Shown: positions 50,667-59,904 of the stretch, piece after piece
Layout of the letters: each line of letters starts with the position of its first letter
How positions within the stretch are numbered: position 1 is the first letter of the stretch
Origin: Laribacter hongkongensis DSM 14985
GTDB taxonomy: Bacteria; Pseudomonadota; Gammaproteobacteria; Burkholderiales; Aquaspirillaceae
DNA: 64,000 nucleotides
Assembly (NCBI RefSeq): GCF_000423285.1
Contig: NZ_AUHR01000015.1
Location: 1 to 64,000, forward strand
Direction of reading: 5' to 3'
The notes under the pieces: generated by a model
Databases searched by the model: none
Told to the model about the DNA's origin: nothing
Seen by the model: the letters and a program-made list of their open reading frames with translations, nothing else
Translations under genes and position numbers: made by a program

Positions 50667-50975
50667 ATCCGTGGCGGAAACTTCCGCCAGTATCGCCAGC
50701 CGGCAGGGTGTGCCCCTGCCGGTTTTTTGCGCCTGAAACCTGCGGGGATACGTGTAGGGACACATCAGGCAGCATGTTGCGTGCTGCTTGCCGGCAGATG
50801 GTTGCATGTTTGCATATGGATGGCATGAATCTTGATGGGTGACGCTCGTCGGTCTGATTGGCAATCGGGGGGTCGATCGTTTGAATTTCATGCGATACAG
50901 ACTTAAATCCGTTTAAAATTTCGCCAGTCCTCTCCGTGGCCGCGATGCGGCCATTTCTGCCTCAGGGAGAAACCC
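50667..50975. other. Intergenic region between arcC2 and pbpG
   Basis: 309 bp. It holds the arcC2 terminator (50700-50728) and a possible promoter for pbpG (TTGAAT at 50881, 16-bp spacer, TTAAAT at 50903; weak). No gene seen. Confidence 0.5.
50700..50728 (+). terminator. Intrinsic terminator after arcC2
   Basis: Stem CCGGCAGGG / CCCTGCCGG (50700-50708, 50714-50722), loop TGTGC, then TTTTTT. Confidence 0.9.
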
Positions 50976-51836
50976 ATGTTGTCCCGATTTTTTGTATCCG
51001 GACTGACTGCCATGCTGCTGGCAACCAGCCCTCTGGTTCTGGCCCAGCCGGAACACGAAATGCAGCTGGCTGCCAGCTCGGTTCCCCGGCTGCACTCCAG
51101 TGCCGCCCTGGTTGTCAACGCCCAGACCGGTGAAGTGCTGTTTGGCAAGAATACCGACCGGATGATGTCGATTGCCTCGATTACCAAGCTGATGACGGCG
51201 ATGGTCATGCTGGACAGCGGACAGCCGCTGGACGAGCTGATCACCATATCCGAGGCGGAAATCGACCGCCTGAAAAACACCAGTTCCCGTCTGGCAGTCG
51301 GCAGTGTGCTGAGCCGGCGCGAAATGCTGCTTCTGGCATTGATGTCGAGCGAGAACCGTGCTGCGGCTTCGCTGGCACGCACCTCACCCGGTGGCACCAG
51401 TGCCTTTGTCTCGCGCATGAACCAGAAGGCCCGTCAGCTGGGCATGCACAGCACCCGTTTCTATGATCCGACCGGACTGGACAGCCGCAATACCTCGACT
51501 GCGGAAGACCTGGCCCGCATGGTGGCTGCGGCCTATCGTTATCCGCTGATCCGCGAGGACACCACCACCACCGACCAGCAGGTCTACGCCCGCAACCGCA
51601 TGCTGCAATACCGCAACAGCAACGCGCTGGTGCGTGAAGGACAGTGGCAGATCGGCCTGTCGAAAACCGGCTATACCCAGGAGGCAGGCCGGTGTCTGGT
51701 CATGATGGCCACCGTGGGTTCCACGCCGCTGATCATGGTGTTCCTGGATTCCGAAGGCTCGTCCGCCCGCATCAACGATGCCCGCAACATCAAGACCTGG
51801 CTGGAAAAACATCCGGCCACCTGGCTGGCTGGCTGA
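50976..51836 (+). CDS. pbpG: D-alanyl-D-alanine endopeptidase (PBP7 type)
   Basis: Periplasmic low-molecular-weight penicillin-binding protein that cuts peptidoglycan cross-links. 286 residues with a signal peptide (LSRFFVSGLTAMLLATSPLV, cut after about residue 23). The three serine-transferase motifs are S68-ITK71, S125-E-N127 and K230-T-G232. It has no C-terminal beta-sandwich domain, so it is the PBP7 type rather than DacA/C. GGGAG precedes ATG 50976. Confidence 0.9.
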   Translation: MLSRFFVSGLTAMLLATSPLVLAQPEHEMQLAASSVPRLHSSAALVVNAQTGEVLFGKNTDRMMSIASITKLMTAMVMLDSGQPLDELITISEAEIDRLKNTSSRLAVGSVLSRREMLLLALMSSENRAAASLARTSPGGTSAFVSRMNQKARQLGMHSTRFYDPTGLDSRNTSTAEDLARMVAAAYRYPLIREDTTTTDQQVYARNRMLQYRNSNALVREGQWQIGLSKTGYTQEAGRCLVMMATVGSTPLIMVFLDSEGSSARINDARNIKTWLEKHPATWLAG

Positions 51837-51978
51837 AAACCGGACTGGCTGGAGTACCCGACGGACGGCAGAAAACTGTCGTCCGTTTTGCGTGCCTCGC
51901 TTCACCTGAATCCTGGTGAACCGGCCTTGTCGCCGCTATCTTGAAAGACTGGCTTGGTCTGGAGAGAGGGCGTTCACC

Positions 51979-52623
51979 ATGGTCGATTCCCTGCTGACAC
52001 TTCCCGGCAGCGCACCGGCACCGATTGCGCTCTATTGCCACACACAAGCCCTGCATGCCGCCCTGCAAGGCTGGTGGCTGGAAACCGGCCTCTTCGGCGG
52101 CATGCTGGACCAGCAGGCATACCGCAATATCCTGACCCGGCTGCACCGCTGCTTCAGCATGCTGGAGCACGAGCTGACCAGCCGGCATGCCGGTTTGCTG
52201 GATGAAATCGGCTATTTGCCAAGACTCTCCCTGCTGGATGACGACCTGGCGGAACTGGGGGTCGAGCGCACTTTCCACAAACAGCTCTGGCCCTGCCTGC
52301 TGCCCGACCGGGCTGCCGCACTGGGGGCCCTGTACGTGATCGAAGGTGCAGCCTATGCCGGTCAGCACATGCTGTCGCAACTGATGCTGTATCCCTTCGG
52401 GGCTGTTGCCTGCCGCTACTTCGTGGCCTACGGTGACGAGGCCGGCCGCCACTGGCTGCGTTTTTGCAACCTGCTGCGCGAAGAGCTGGATTCTCCTGCC
52501 GCACTGGTGCAATCGGCACAGTATGCCGAGGCGGTTTTCCGGTTGTTTCTCGATCCCTGGCGTCCCCTGCCGGCAGCCCGGCAAGCGGCCGGTGGTTGCA
52601 CAGATGCCGCTTGCCCCGGATAA
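51979..52623 (+). CDS. Heme oxygenase-like protein (biliverdin-producing type)
   Basis: 214 residues with heme-oxygenase features: a first helix with probable proximal His (LYCHTQALHAALQ, likely His26), an alpha-helical core, and the distal-helix region ALGALYVIEGAAYAGQ (115-130) that matches bacterial BphO/HmuO enzymes. Such proteins open heme to biliverdin and release iron. No phytochrome or heme-uptake gene is next to it, so the role is unclear (iron recovery or bilin supply). ATG 51979 follows GGAGAGAGGG; a GTG at 51916 is in frame but poorly placed. The stop is 10 bp before the riboswitch. Confidence 0.75.
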   Translation: MVDSLLTLPGSAPAPIALYCHTQALHAALQGWWLETGLFGGMLDQQAYRNILTRLHRCFSMLEHELTSRHAGLLDEIGYLPRLSLLDDDLAELGVERTFHKQLWPCLLPDRAAALGALYVIEGAAYAGQHMLSQLMLYPFGAVACRYFVAYGDEAGRHWLRFCNLLREELDSPAALVQSAQYAEAVFRLFLDPWRPLPAARQAAGGCTDAACPG

Positions 52624-52633
52624 TCCCGAGGTC

Positions 52634-52835
52634 ATGCAGGAGAGCGTGCAGGCGGCCCGTACCGCCAGCACCGCCGAAGGCGCAAGCACACCCGCAATCG
52701 CTCAGGCAAAAGGACTGCATGAAGGGACCGCCAAGCCGGTTCGCAATCACTCTGGAGAGCGAGGCTGTCAGGCCTCCACCGAAGGGGCTAACGGTGCTGC
52801 GGCACCGGAAAATCTCAGGTGCCGGGACAGAGGGG
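52634..52835 (+). promoter_or_regulatory. Tandem glycine riboswitch upstream of gcvT
   Basis: Two consecutive glycine aptamers. First: P1 ATGCAG / CTGCAT (52634-52639, 52715-52720), then GGAGAGC, CCGCCGAAGGCGCAAGC and CTCAGGCAAAAGGAC, all consensus blocks. Second: closing CTCT / AGAG, GGAGAGC, CACCGAAGGGGCTAACG and ATCTCAGGTGCC-GGGACAGAGG (normally AAAAGGACAGA). It controls gcvT and is expected to turn on glycine cleavage when glycine is high. Confidence 0.9.
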
Positions 52836-52866
52836 TGTATTTGCATTTCATTCACCCGGTGCCGAC

Positions 52867-53973
52867 ATGACAGCAGCTCTTTCCAAGACTCCCTTCCACG
52901 CCCTGCATCTTGCCGCCGGCGCCAAAATGGTGCCGTTCGGAGGCTGGGACATGCCCATCCACTACGGTTCCCAGCTCAAGGAACACGAAATTGTCCGCAC
53001 GGACGCCGGCATGTTCGACGTTTCCCACATGACCGTGGTCGACCTGACCGGACCGGATGCCCAGGCCTACCTGCGCCGCCTGATCGCCAACGATGTTGCC
53101 AAGCTGGCGCCACTGGGCAAGGCCCTGTATTCCGGCATGCTCAATGCGGCCGGCGGCGTGATCGACGACCTGATCGTCTACCTGACCGCCTGGGGCTACC
53201 GCGTGGTGGTGAACGCCGCCACCCGCGACAAGGATCTGGCCTGGATGCAGGCGCAGGCTGCTTCGTTTGATGTCACCCTGACCGAACGTCCGGAACTGGC
53301 CATGCTGGCCGTGCAGGGCCCCTGTGCCATCAGCAAGTTCTGCGCTGCCCGTCCCGCCTGTGCTGCCCTGGTGCAGTCGCTCTCCATCTTCCAGGGGCTG
53401 CCATGCTGCACCGATGGCCCGGACGGCTGGTTTGTCGCCCGCACCGGCTATACCGGCGAAGACGGTCTGGAAATCATGCTGCCGGCAGCAGATGCTGCCG
53501 CCCTGTGGCAGGACCTGCTCGCTGCCGGCGTCGCCCCGTGCGGCCTTGGCGCCCGCGACACCCTGCGCATGGAAGCCGGCATGAACCTCTATGGTCACGA
53601 CATGGACGAGTCCATCAGCCCGCTGAAGGCCGGCATGGGCTGGACCATCGATCTGAAAGATGCTGGTCGCCAGTTCATCGGGCGCGATGTCATCGAGGCC
53701 CAGAAGGCCCGTGGCGTCAGCATGAAGCAGGTCGGGCTGGTGCTGGAAGGGCGCGGCGTGTTGCGCGAAGGCATGAAAGTGGTCGTGGACGGTGCCGGCG
53801 AAGGTATCACCACCAGCGGCACCTTCTCGCCGACCCTCAAGCAGGCCATTGCCATTGCCCAGGTACCGGCTGCCACCACCGATCGCGCTGCCGTTGAGGT
53901 GCGTGGCCAGCTGGTTGCTGCCCGCGTGGTGAAACTGCCGTTCGTGCGCAACGGCAAAAAAGTGTTTGACTGA
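52867..53973 (+). CDS. gcvT: Aminomethyltransferase (glycine cleavage T protein)
   Basis: Transfers the methylene group from lipoyl-bound aminomethyl to tetrahydrofolate, releasing ammonia. 368 residues: [21 protein letters not shown] (substrate/folate site) near residue 20, the FDVSHM motif, and the C-terminal folate-binding half with [25 protein letters not shown] 52867 gives [14 protein letters not shown]; the longer frame from 52819 lies in the riboswitch. First gene under the riboswitch. Confidence 0.95.
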   Translation: MTAALSKTPFHALHLAAGAKMVPFGGWDMPIHYGSQLKEHEIVRTDAGMFDVSHMTVVDLTGPDAQAYLRRLIANDVAKLAPLGKALYSGMLNAAGGVIDDLIVYLTAWGYRVVVNAATRDKDLAWMQAQAASFDVTLTERPELAMLAVQGPCAISKFCAARPACAALVQSLSIFQGLPCCTDGPDGWFVARTGYTGEDGLEIMLPAADAAALWQDLLAAGVAPCGLGARDTLRMEAGMNLYGHDMDESISPLKAGMGWTIDLKDAGRQFIGRDVIEAQKARGVSMKQVGLVLEGRGVLREGMKVVVDGAGEGITTSGTFSPTLKQAIAIAQVPAATTDRAAVEVRGQLVAARVVKLPFVRNGKKVFD

Positions 53974-54072
53974 ATAACGTAAAGAGGCAGCCCGGCCGGG
54001 CTGTCCGTGCATCCGGATGGCGGGCCCGCTGGCGCTGCGCCGTCCGCTTACCATCCTTACCGGAGAACTTTC

Positions 54073-54456
54073 ATGAGCAATATTCCTGCCGATCTGAAAT
54101 ACGTTGCCAGCCACGAATGGGTGCGTGACGAAGGTGATGGCGTCGTGACCGTCGGTGTGACCTTCCACGCCCAGGAACTGCTGGGTGACATCGTTTACAT
54201 CGAGCTGCCGGCCGTGGGCCAGGTGCTGGCCGAAGGCGATGGCGCCGGTGTGGTCGAATCGGTCAAGGCTGCCAGCGACGTGTACGCCCCGATCGCCGGT
54301 GAAGTGCTGGAAGTGAATGCCGATCTCGAAAGCGCCCCGGAAACCGTCAACGCCGACCCGTACGGCGCCGGCTGGTTCTTCAAGCTGAAGCTGGTGAACC
54401 CGGCCGACATGGCCAGCCTGCTTGACGCTGCTGCCTACGAAAAGGAAGTCGGCTGA
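54073..54456 (+). CDS. gcvH: Glycine cleavage system H protein
   Basis: Lipoyl carrier that shuttles the aminomethyl group between P, T and L proteins. 127 residues; the lipoylated Lys65 lies in [17 protein letters not shown] precedes ATG 54073. The 99-bp gap after gcvT contains a 16-bp perfect palindrome (CAGCCCGGCCGGGCTG, 53988-54003). Confidence 0.97.
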   Translation: MSNIPADLKYVASHEWVRDEGDGVVTVGVTFHAQELLGDIVYIELPAVGQVLAEGDGAGVVESVKAASDVYAPIAGEVLEVNADLESAPETVNADPYGAGWFFKLKLVNPADMASLLDAAAYEKEVG

Positions 54457-54471
54457 CCGGCTCCGTACCGG

Positions 54472-54496
54472 CCCCGCCGCTGGCGGGGTCTTTTTT
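54472..54496 (+). terminator. Intrinsic terminator between gcvH and gcvP
   Basis: Stem CCCCGCC / GGCGGGG (54472-54478, 54482-54488), loop GCT, then TCTTTTTT. It sits only 28 bp before gcvP. Confidence 0.8.
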
Positions 54497-54523
54497 CGCC
54501 CGAACTACAGATTGCTGCTTCTC

Positions 54524-57379
54524 ATGACCTCGTTGCACCAACTCGAACACCACGACGAATTTGTCGAGCGCCATATCGGCCCGGCTGAAAACGAAATTGC
54601 CGCCATGCTGGCCACGGTCGGCGCCGGCTCGCTGGATGATCTGGTTGCCCAGACCATTCCGGCCGACATTCTCCGCGCCGACCTGCTGCCGCTGCCGGTA
54701 GCCGTGGCCGAACACGCTGCCCTGACCGATCTGGCCGCCACCGCCGGCAAGAACACGGTGCAGAAATCGTTCATCGGCCTTGGCTACCATCCGACCCTGA
54801 CCCCGTCGGTCATCCTGCGCAATGTGCTGGAAAATCCCGGCTGGTACACCGCCTACACCCCGTACCAGGCAGAAATCGCCCAGGGACGTCTGGAAGCCCT
54901 GCTCAACTTCCAGCAGATGGTCATCGACCTGACCGGGCTGGAACTGGCCAACGCTTCGCTGCTGGACGAAGCCACCGCTGCCGCCGAAGCCATGGCCATG
55001 GCGCGCCGGGTCAGCAAGGTGAAGGGCAACGGTTTCTTTGTGGCCGACGATGTGCTGCCGCAAACACAGGATGTGCTGAAAACCCGCGCCCGATATTTTG
55101 GTTTCGAGCTGGTCACCGGCCCGGCGGATGAAGCTGCCAGCCATGAGGTGTTCGGTGCCCTGCTGCAGTACCCGGGCGCCAATGGTGAAGTGCGCGATCT
55201 CTCCGCCATCATCGCGGCCATCAAGGCCAAGGGGGCCGTGGTCACGGTAGCCGCCGACATCATGGCGCTGGTGCTTCTGAAGAGCCCGGGCGAAATGGGT
55301 GCCGACATCGCCGTGGGTTCGACCCAGCGTTTTGGCATCCCGATGGGCTTTGGTGGCCCGCACGCTGCCTACTTTGCCACTCGCGACGATTTCAAGCGTG
55401 CCACCCCGGGCCGCATCATCGGCGTGTCGATCGATGCCAAGGGCAAGCGTGCCCTGCGCATGGCGCTACAGACCCGCGAGCAGCACATCCGCCGCGAAAA
55501 GGCCAACTCGAACATCTGCACCTCGCAGGTGCTGCTGGCCAACATGGCCGGCATGTATGCCACTTATCACGGGCCAGAAGGCATCAAGCGCATCGCTACC
55601 CGTATCCACCGTCTGGCCAGCCTGTTTGCCGACGGTGTGCGTGCCAACGGCGGTGCGATTGCCGGCGAAGCCTTCTTCGATACTGTGCTGGTCAACACCG
55701 GCGCCCGGACGGATGCCCTGCTGGCTGCCGCCGAAGCCGCTGGCTACAACCTGCGCCGCGTGAATGACACCACGCTGGCCGTGGCATTCCACGAAGTCGC
55801 CACCGGGGCCGATGTCGCCGCCCTGGTTGAGCTGCTGACCGGCAAGCCGGCCGACATTGCTGCGCTGGATGCTGCCGCCCGCGAGCAGTTTCCGGCCGCT
55901 CTCAAGCGTGAATCCGCCATCCTGACGCATCCGGTGTTCAATTCGCATCACAGCGAAACCGAGATGATGCGTTACCTGAAAAAGCTGCAAAACCGCGATC
56001 TGGCGCTGGATCACGCCATGATTCCGCTGGGCAGCTGCACCATGAAACTCAATGCCGCCAGCGAGATGATTCCGGTGAGCTGGCAGGCTTTCGGCGATAT
56101 GCACCCGTTTGCGCCGAAGGCGCAGGCGACGGGCTATGCCGAACTGATCGACGGGCTGGTGGACCAGCTCAAGGCCATTACCGGCTTTGACGCCATCTCG
56201 ATGCAGCCGAACTCCGGAGCATCAGGCGAATACGCCGGCCTGCTGGCCATCCGCCGCTACCACGAAAGCCGTGGCGAGGGCGGGCGTGACATCTGCCTGA
56301 TTCCGACTTCGGCACACGGCACCAACCCGGCCACGGCCCAGATGATGGGCATGCAGGTGGTGGCGGTGGCCTGCGACGACAATGGCAATGTGGATGTGGC
56401 CGACCTGAAGGCCAAGGCCGAACAGCATCGCGAGCAGCTTGGCTGCCTGATGATTACCTATCCGTCCACGCACGGGGTGTTCGAGCAGCCGATCCGCGAG
56501 ATCATCGACATCGTTCACGCCAACGGCGGTCAGGTCTACATGGACGGTGCCAACATGAATGCGCTGGTGGGGCTGGTGCGTCCGGGTGACATTGGCGCTG
56601 ATGTGAGCCACATGAACCTGCACAAGACCTTCGCCATTCCGCACGGCGGCGGCGGACCGGGCATGGGCCCGATCGGTCTGAAGGCACATCTGGCACCGTT
56701 CATGGCCAACCACTGCGTCAGCCCGATCGCCAACGAAAGCGTGGGGCAGACTGCGGTATCGGCGGCACCGTTCGGCAGTGCCTCGATCCTGGTCATTCCT
56801 TACATGTATATCCGTATGATGGGCGCGGCCGGCCTGCGTCGCGCGACCGAAGTGGCGCTCCTGAACGCCAACTACGTCGCGAAGCGTCTGGGCGATGCCT
56901 ATCCGGTGCTCTACACCGGCAAGAACGGCCGGGTGGCGCACGAGTGCATTCTCGACCTGCGTCCGCTCAAGGCCGAAACCGGCATCACCGAGGTGGACGT
57001 GGCCAAGCGGCTGATGGACTACGGTTTCCACGCGCCGACCATGAGCTTCCCGGTGGCGGGCACCATCATGATCGAGCCGACCGAATCGGAATCCAAAGCC
57101 GAACTCGACCGCTTCATTGATGCCCTGCTGGCCATCCGCGAAGAAATCCGCAAGGTCGGGGCAGGTGAATGGCCGCGGGATGACAATCCCCTGAAGCATG
57201 CCCCGCACAGCCTGGCGGACATTACCGGCGACTGGAGCCGCCCGTACCCGCGCGAGCAGGGCCTGTTCCCGCTGGCTTACGTGGCAGAGAGCAAGTTCTG
57301 GCCGTTCGTGAACCGTATCGACGATGTGTATGGTGACCGCAACCTGGTATGCAGCTGCCCGCCGATGAGCGAGTATTGA
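54524..57379 (+). CDS. gcvP: Glycine decarboxylase (glycine cleavage P protein)
   Basis: PLP enzyme that decarboxylates glycine and loads the H protein. 951 residues, the single-chain proteobacterial form: N-terminal half starts [17 protein letters not shown], and the active C-terminal half has PLP Lys701 in [22 protein letters not shown] 54524 gives [20 protein letters not shown]. Separated from gcvH by a terminator, so it may be made at a different level from T and H unless read-through is efficient. Confidence 0.96.
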   Translation: MTSLHQLEHHDEFVERHIGPAENEIAAMLATVGAGSLDDLVAQTIPADILRADLLPLPVAVAEHAALTDLAATAGKNTVQKSFIGLGYHPTLTPSVILRNVLENPGWYTAYTPYQAEIAQGRLEALLNFQQMVIDLTGLELANASLLDEATAAAEAMAMARRVSKVKGNGFFVADDVLPQTQDVLKTRARYFGFELVTGPADEAASHEVFGALLQYPGANGEVRDLSAIIAAIKAKGAVVTVAADIMALVLLKSPGEMGADIAVGSTQRFGIPMGFGGPHAAYFATRDDFKRATPGRIIGVSIDAKGKRALRMALQTREQHIRREKANSNICTSQVLLANMAGMYATYHGPEGIKRIATRIHRLASLFADGVRANGGAIAGEAFFDTVLVNTGARTDALLAAAEAAGYNLRRVNDTTLAVAFHEVATGADVAALVELLTGKPADIAALDAAAREQFPAALKRESAILTHPVFNSHHSETEMMRYLKKLQNRDLALDHAMIPLGSCTMKLNAASEMIPVSWQAFGDMHPFAPKAQATGYAELIDGLVDQLKAITGFDAISMQPNSGASGEYAGLLAIRRYHESRGEGGRDICLIPTSAHGTNPATAQMMGMQVVAVACDDNGNVDVADLKAKAEQHREQLGCLMITYPSTHGVFEQPIREIIDIVHANGGQVYMDGANMNALVGLVRPGDIGADVSHMNLHKTFAIPHGGGGPGMGPIGLKAHLAPFMANHCVSPIANESVGQTAVSAAPFGSASILVIPYMYIRMMGAAGLRRATEVALLNANYVAKRLGDAYPVLYTGKNGRVAHECILDLRPLKAETGITEVDVAKRLMDYGFHAPTMSFPVAGTIMIEPTESESKAELDRFIDALLAIREEIRKVGAGEWPRDDNPLKHAPHSLADITGDWSRPYPREQGLFPLAYVAESKFWPFVNRIDDVYGDRNLVCSCPPMSEY

Positions 57380-57399
57380 TCTGGTACAGACCCAAGCAA

Positions 57400-57425
57400 A
57401 ACCGCCCATGCCGGGCGGTTTTTTT
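57400..57425 (+). terminator. Intrinsic terminator after gcvP
   Basis: Stem AACCGCCC / GGGCGGTT (57400-57407, 57413-57420), loop ATGCC, then TTTTT. Confidence 0.92.
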
Positions 57426-57506
57426 GTCCAGAGTCGACGCTAACGGTCGATAAACCGGATAGTCTCTCCAGTCGTTGTGTAACGATGTGTCGTGAAAGCC
57501 CTGTTC

Positions 57507-58619
57507 ATGCATGAAACCCTGACTCGCCCAGTGTTGGTACCCAAATACGTGACCCAATTCCAGTGTATCGGAGCCGCATGTGAGGATACCTGCTGTGCAG
57601 GCTGGAACGTCACGCTGGATAAACCCGTTGTCCGGTTTTATCGCCGGATCAAGACAGGTCCTTTGGCGGGCAGGTTGAAGGACTGCATCGAGCGCGAGCG
57701 AAGCCAGTCTTGTGATGCCCGCTATGCGTTGATCCGGCTAGATGCGAGAACCGGAGAATGTCCGTTTTTGGAAGAGCGGTGGTGTGCCATCCAGTTGCAC
57801 TACGGCGAAATTGCCCTTTCTGACACTTGCAGTATTTATCCTCGCTCAACCCGCTTGGTAGCCGGACAGCTGGAGCAAAGCCTGGCTCTTTCCTGTCCGG
57901 AAGCTGCGCGAAAGGCGCTGTTGTCTCCTGATGCTTTTGAGTTCGTCATGCATGACCTGACGGTGCGCAAGTCGGCCGTTGATTGCAGCGCAGCACACAG
58001 CAGCTTTTCTGCCGAGCAGATGAGTGAAATCCGTATTTTCTGTCTGCAGCTGATGCGTACGGAAGGACTGGAGCTGTGGCAGAGGCTGGCTGTTTTAGGC
58101 GTGTTCTGCGAAAGGCTGGAGGCTTGGGTTGATGCGCCGAAAGAAATTGGGCTCAATGAATTGATTGATGGCTTTGTCTGTACGGTTGAATCGGGAGAGG
58201 TATTGTCTGCTCTGGCGGAGAGGCAGCCTAACCATGATGTGCAAGCCCAGCTCTTTGCTATTTTTCTCTATCGTAAAGAAGAAATAAGTAAATCGACCAT
58301 GTTGTCGACTGTACGGCAGCAAGTTCAACAGAGCGTGCTGGAGGGGGTGGGAGGGCTGAAAAATGATGCAGATAGTCAGGTTTTGGTCGGGAATTATCGT
58401 CAAGGTCTGGAATTGTTACAGACATGCCTGACAGAAAATACCCCTTTTTTGCTTGAGCATTATTTGCTTAATGAAATATTCAGTGCCTTGTTCCCGTTTG
58501 GTGGCCGCTCTGTTTATAGTCATTACTTGCAACTGGTGTCTCGGTTTTGTGTATTGCGCCTTATGCTGACGGGACGTTGTCAGGCAAACCCAGCCCTTTC
58601 TAAAGGGGGGGCTGGTTGA
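57507..58619 (+). CDS. fliB: Flagellin lysine-N-methylase FliB, 3' frameshift at a G7 tract
   Basis: Methylates lysines on the surface of flagellin. As written, 370 residues. The N-terminal Cys cluster C20-x4-C25-x3-C29-C30 (FQCIGAACEDTCCAGW) and CPFLEERWC...CSIYPR are the FliB signature. ATG 57507 is used; a GTG at 57492 is possible and neither has a strong ribosome site. The frame ends at a TGA (58617-58619) just after seven G (58605-58611). Reading one base back, the remaining frame continues for 41 codons to 58737 with a protein-like C-terminus, giving about 409 residues, near the expected FliB length of about 400. So the coding capacity is probably intact apart from one extra G. Phase variation, a true mutation or a sequencing error cannot be told apart here. 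Confidence 0.85.
   Translation: MHETLTRPVLVPKYVTQFQCIGAACEDTCCAGWNVTLDKPVVRFYRRIKTGPLAGRLKDCIERERSQSCDARYALIRLDARTGECPFLEERWCAIQLHYGEIALSDTCSIYPRSTRLVAGQLEQSLALSCPEAARKALLSPDAFEFVMHDLTVRKSAVDCSAAHSSFSAEQMSEIRIFCLQLMRTEGLELWQRLAVLGVFCERLEAWVDAPKEIGLNELIDGFVCTVESGEVLSALAERQPNHDVQAQLFAIFLYRKEEISKSTMLSTVRQQVQQSVLEGVGGLKNDADSQVLVGNYRQGLELLQTCLTENTPFLLEHYLLNEIFSALFPFGGRSVYSHYLQLVSRFCVLRLMLTGRCQANPALSKGGAG
58605..58611 (+). repeat. Poly-G tract (G7) within fliB
   Basis: Homopolymer of seven G located exactly where the fliB reading frame is lost. Such tracts can slip during replication and switch genes on and off. Confidence 0.8.
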
Positions 58620-58737
58620 AACGGTCCAGGTATTTTGCCGAAGTTTTCAGCATGATGCCTTCTTTGCTGAGAGGGTTAATAGTGTTTTACGCAATACAGG
58701 CTGGAGCAAGATGGAAAAGATATTCCCATTGCTATAG
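58612..58737 (+). pseudogene. Out-of-frame C-terminal segment of fliB
   Basis: 41 codons starting LVETVQVFCRSFQHD and ending KIFPLL followed by TAG. The translation looks like the natural end of FliB (aromatic, amphipathic helices) and uses the third frame relative to the upstream part. Confidence 0.75.
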
Positions 58738-58837
58738 TCGTTCATGTATGGTTTTTGACGTTTTATGCCATTTCCGTGTTTGTTTGGTGGCACGAAATGG
58801 CTCTCTTTGATTCTGGTTTTTTGATTTTGGATTGATC

Positions 58838-59836
58838 ATGCTTAATAATACAACAATTCTGGTAACAGGTGGAACGGGGTCTTTTGGTAATGCTTTTGTG
58901 CCAATGACGCTGAACAGATTCAATCCGAAAAAGATCATTATCTTTTCTCGTGATGAGATGAAGCAGTGGGAGATGGCTAAGAAATTTTCTGGTGATTCTC
59001 GGGTGCGCTTTTTTATTGGCGATGTCAGGGATCGGGAACGGCTTTATCGTGCTCTTGATGGTGTTGACTTTGTTGTGCATGCCGCAGCCACCAAAATAGT
59101 TCCGATAGCAGAATACAATCCTTTTGAGTGTATTAAAACAAACATCAACGGGGCCATGAACCTTATTGATGCTTGCATTGACAAGGGGGTGAAACGAGTT
59201 GTGGCGTTATCGACGGACAAGGCCAGTAGCCCTACGAATCTTTATGGTGCTACCAAACTTGCATCTGACAAACTGTTTGTTGCCGGAAACTCTTATTCAG
59301 GAGCGGAAGGCACACGATTTTCTGTTGTCCGGTATGGGAATGTAATGGGGTCCCGTGGGTCTGTTATTCCATTTTTCATTTCAATCAGGAACGACGGATC
59401 TTTGCCGATTACAGATCCGAGAATGACCCGGTTCATGATTACCCTAGAGCAGGGGGTTGAACTTGTGTGGCATGCATTTGAAGATATGGTTGGTGGTGAA
59501 ATTTATGTTAAAAAAATACCATCCATGAATATTTGTGATATTGCAAAGGCAGTCTCTCCAGGTGCGGCCCAGCACATCGTCGGTATCCGGCCGGGTGAAA
59601 AGCTACATGAACAGATGATCGGGGTGGAGGATTCTTACCATACTTATGAATATCAAGAACATTTCAAGATATTGCCTAGTCTTCATGGTTGGGATTCTGA
59701 TCCAGAAAGGATCAAGAATGGCCGGAAAGTTGTTGAGGGTTTTGTATATGCGAGTGATTCAAACTCAGAGTGGATGTCAGTGGACGATCTGAAATCGTGG
59801 GTTAATAAAAACAAGGATAAATTAGGAGTGTTCTGA
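58838..59836 (+). CDS. pseB: UDP-N-acetylglucosamine 4,6-dehydratase (inverting) PseB
   Basis: First step of pseudaminic acid synthesis; dehydrates UDP-GlcNAc with inversion at C5. 332 residues, SDR fold: NADP loop TGGTGSFGN (10-18), the TDKA motif at 126-129 and Tyr136-x3-Lys140 (NLYGATK). ATG 58838 fits the family start; a TTG 6 bp upstream is less likely. It starts the pse cluster behind fliB and is distinctly AT-richer than the rest of the window. Confidence 0.93.
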   Translation: MLNNTTILVTGGTGSFGNAFVPMTLNRFNPKKIIIFSRDEMKQWEMAKKFSGDSRVRFFIGDVRDRERLYRALDGVDFVVHAAATKIVPIAEYNPFECIKTNINGAMNLIDACIDKGVKRVVALSTDKASSPTNLYGATKLASDKLFVAGNSYSGAEGTRFSVVRYGNVMGSRGSVIPFFISIRNDGSLPITDPRMTRFMITLEQGVELVWHAFEDMVGGEIYVKKIPSMNICDIAKAVSPGAAQHIVGIRPGEKLHEQMIGVEDSYHTYEYQEHFKILPSLHGWDSDPERIKNGRKVVEGFVYASDSNSEWMSVDDLKSWVNKNKDKLGVF

Positions 59837-59904
59837 GTGTGTCGTAGCTATTGATGGGATATTTATTTTGTTTCAATGTTTTTGTTGGTCGAGAGTAATT
59901 CATA

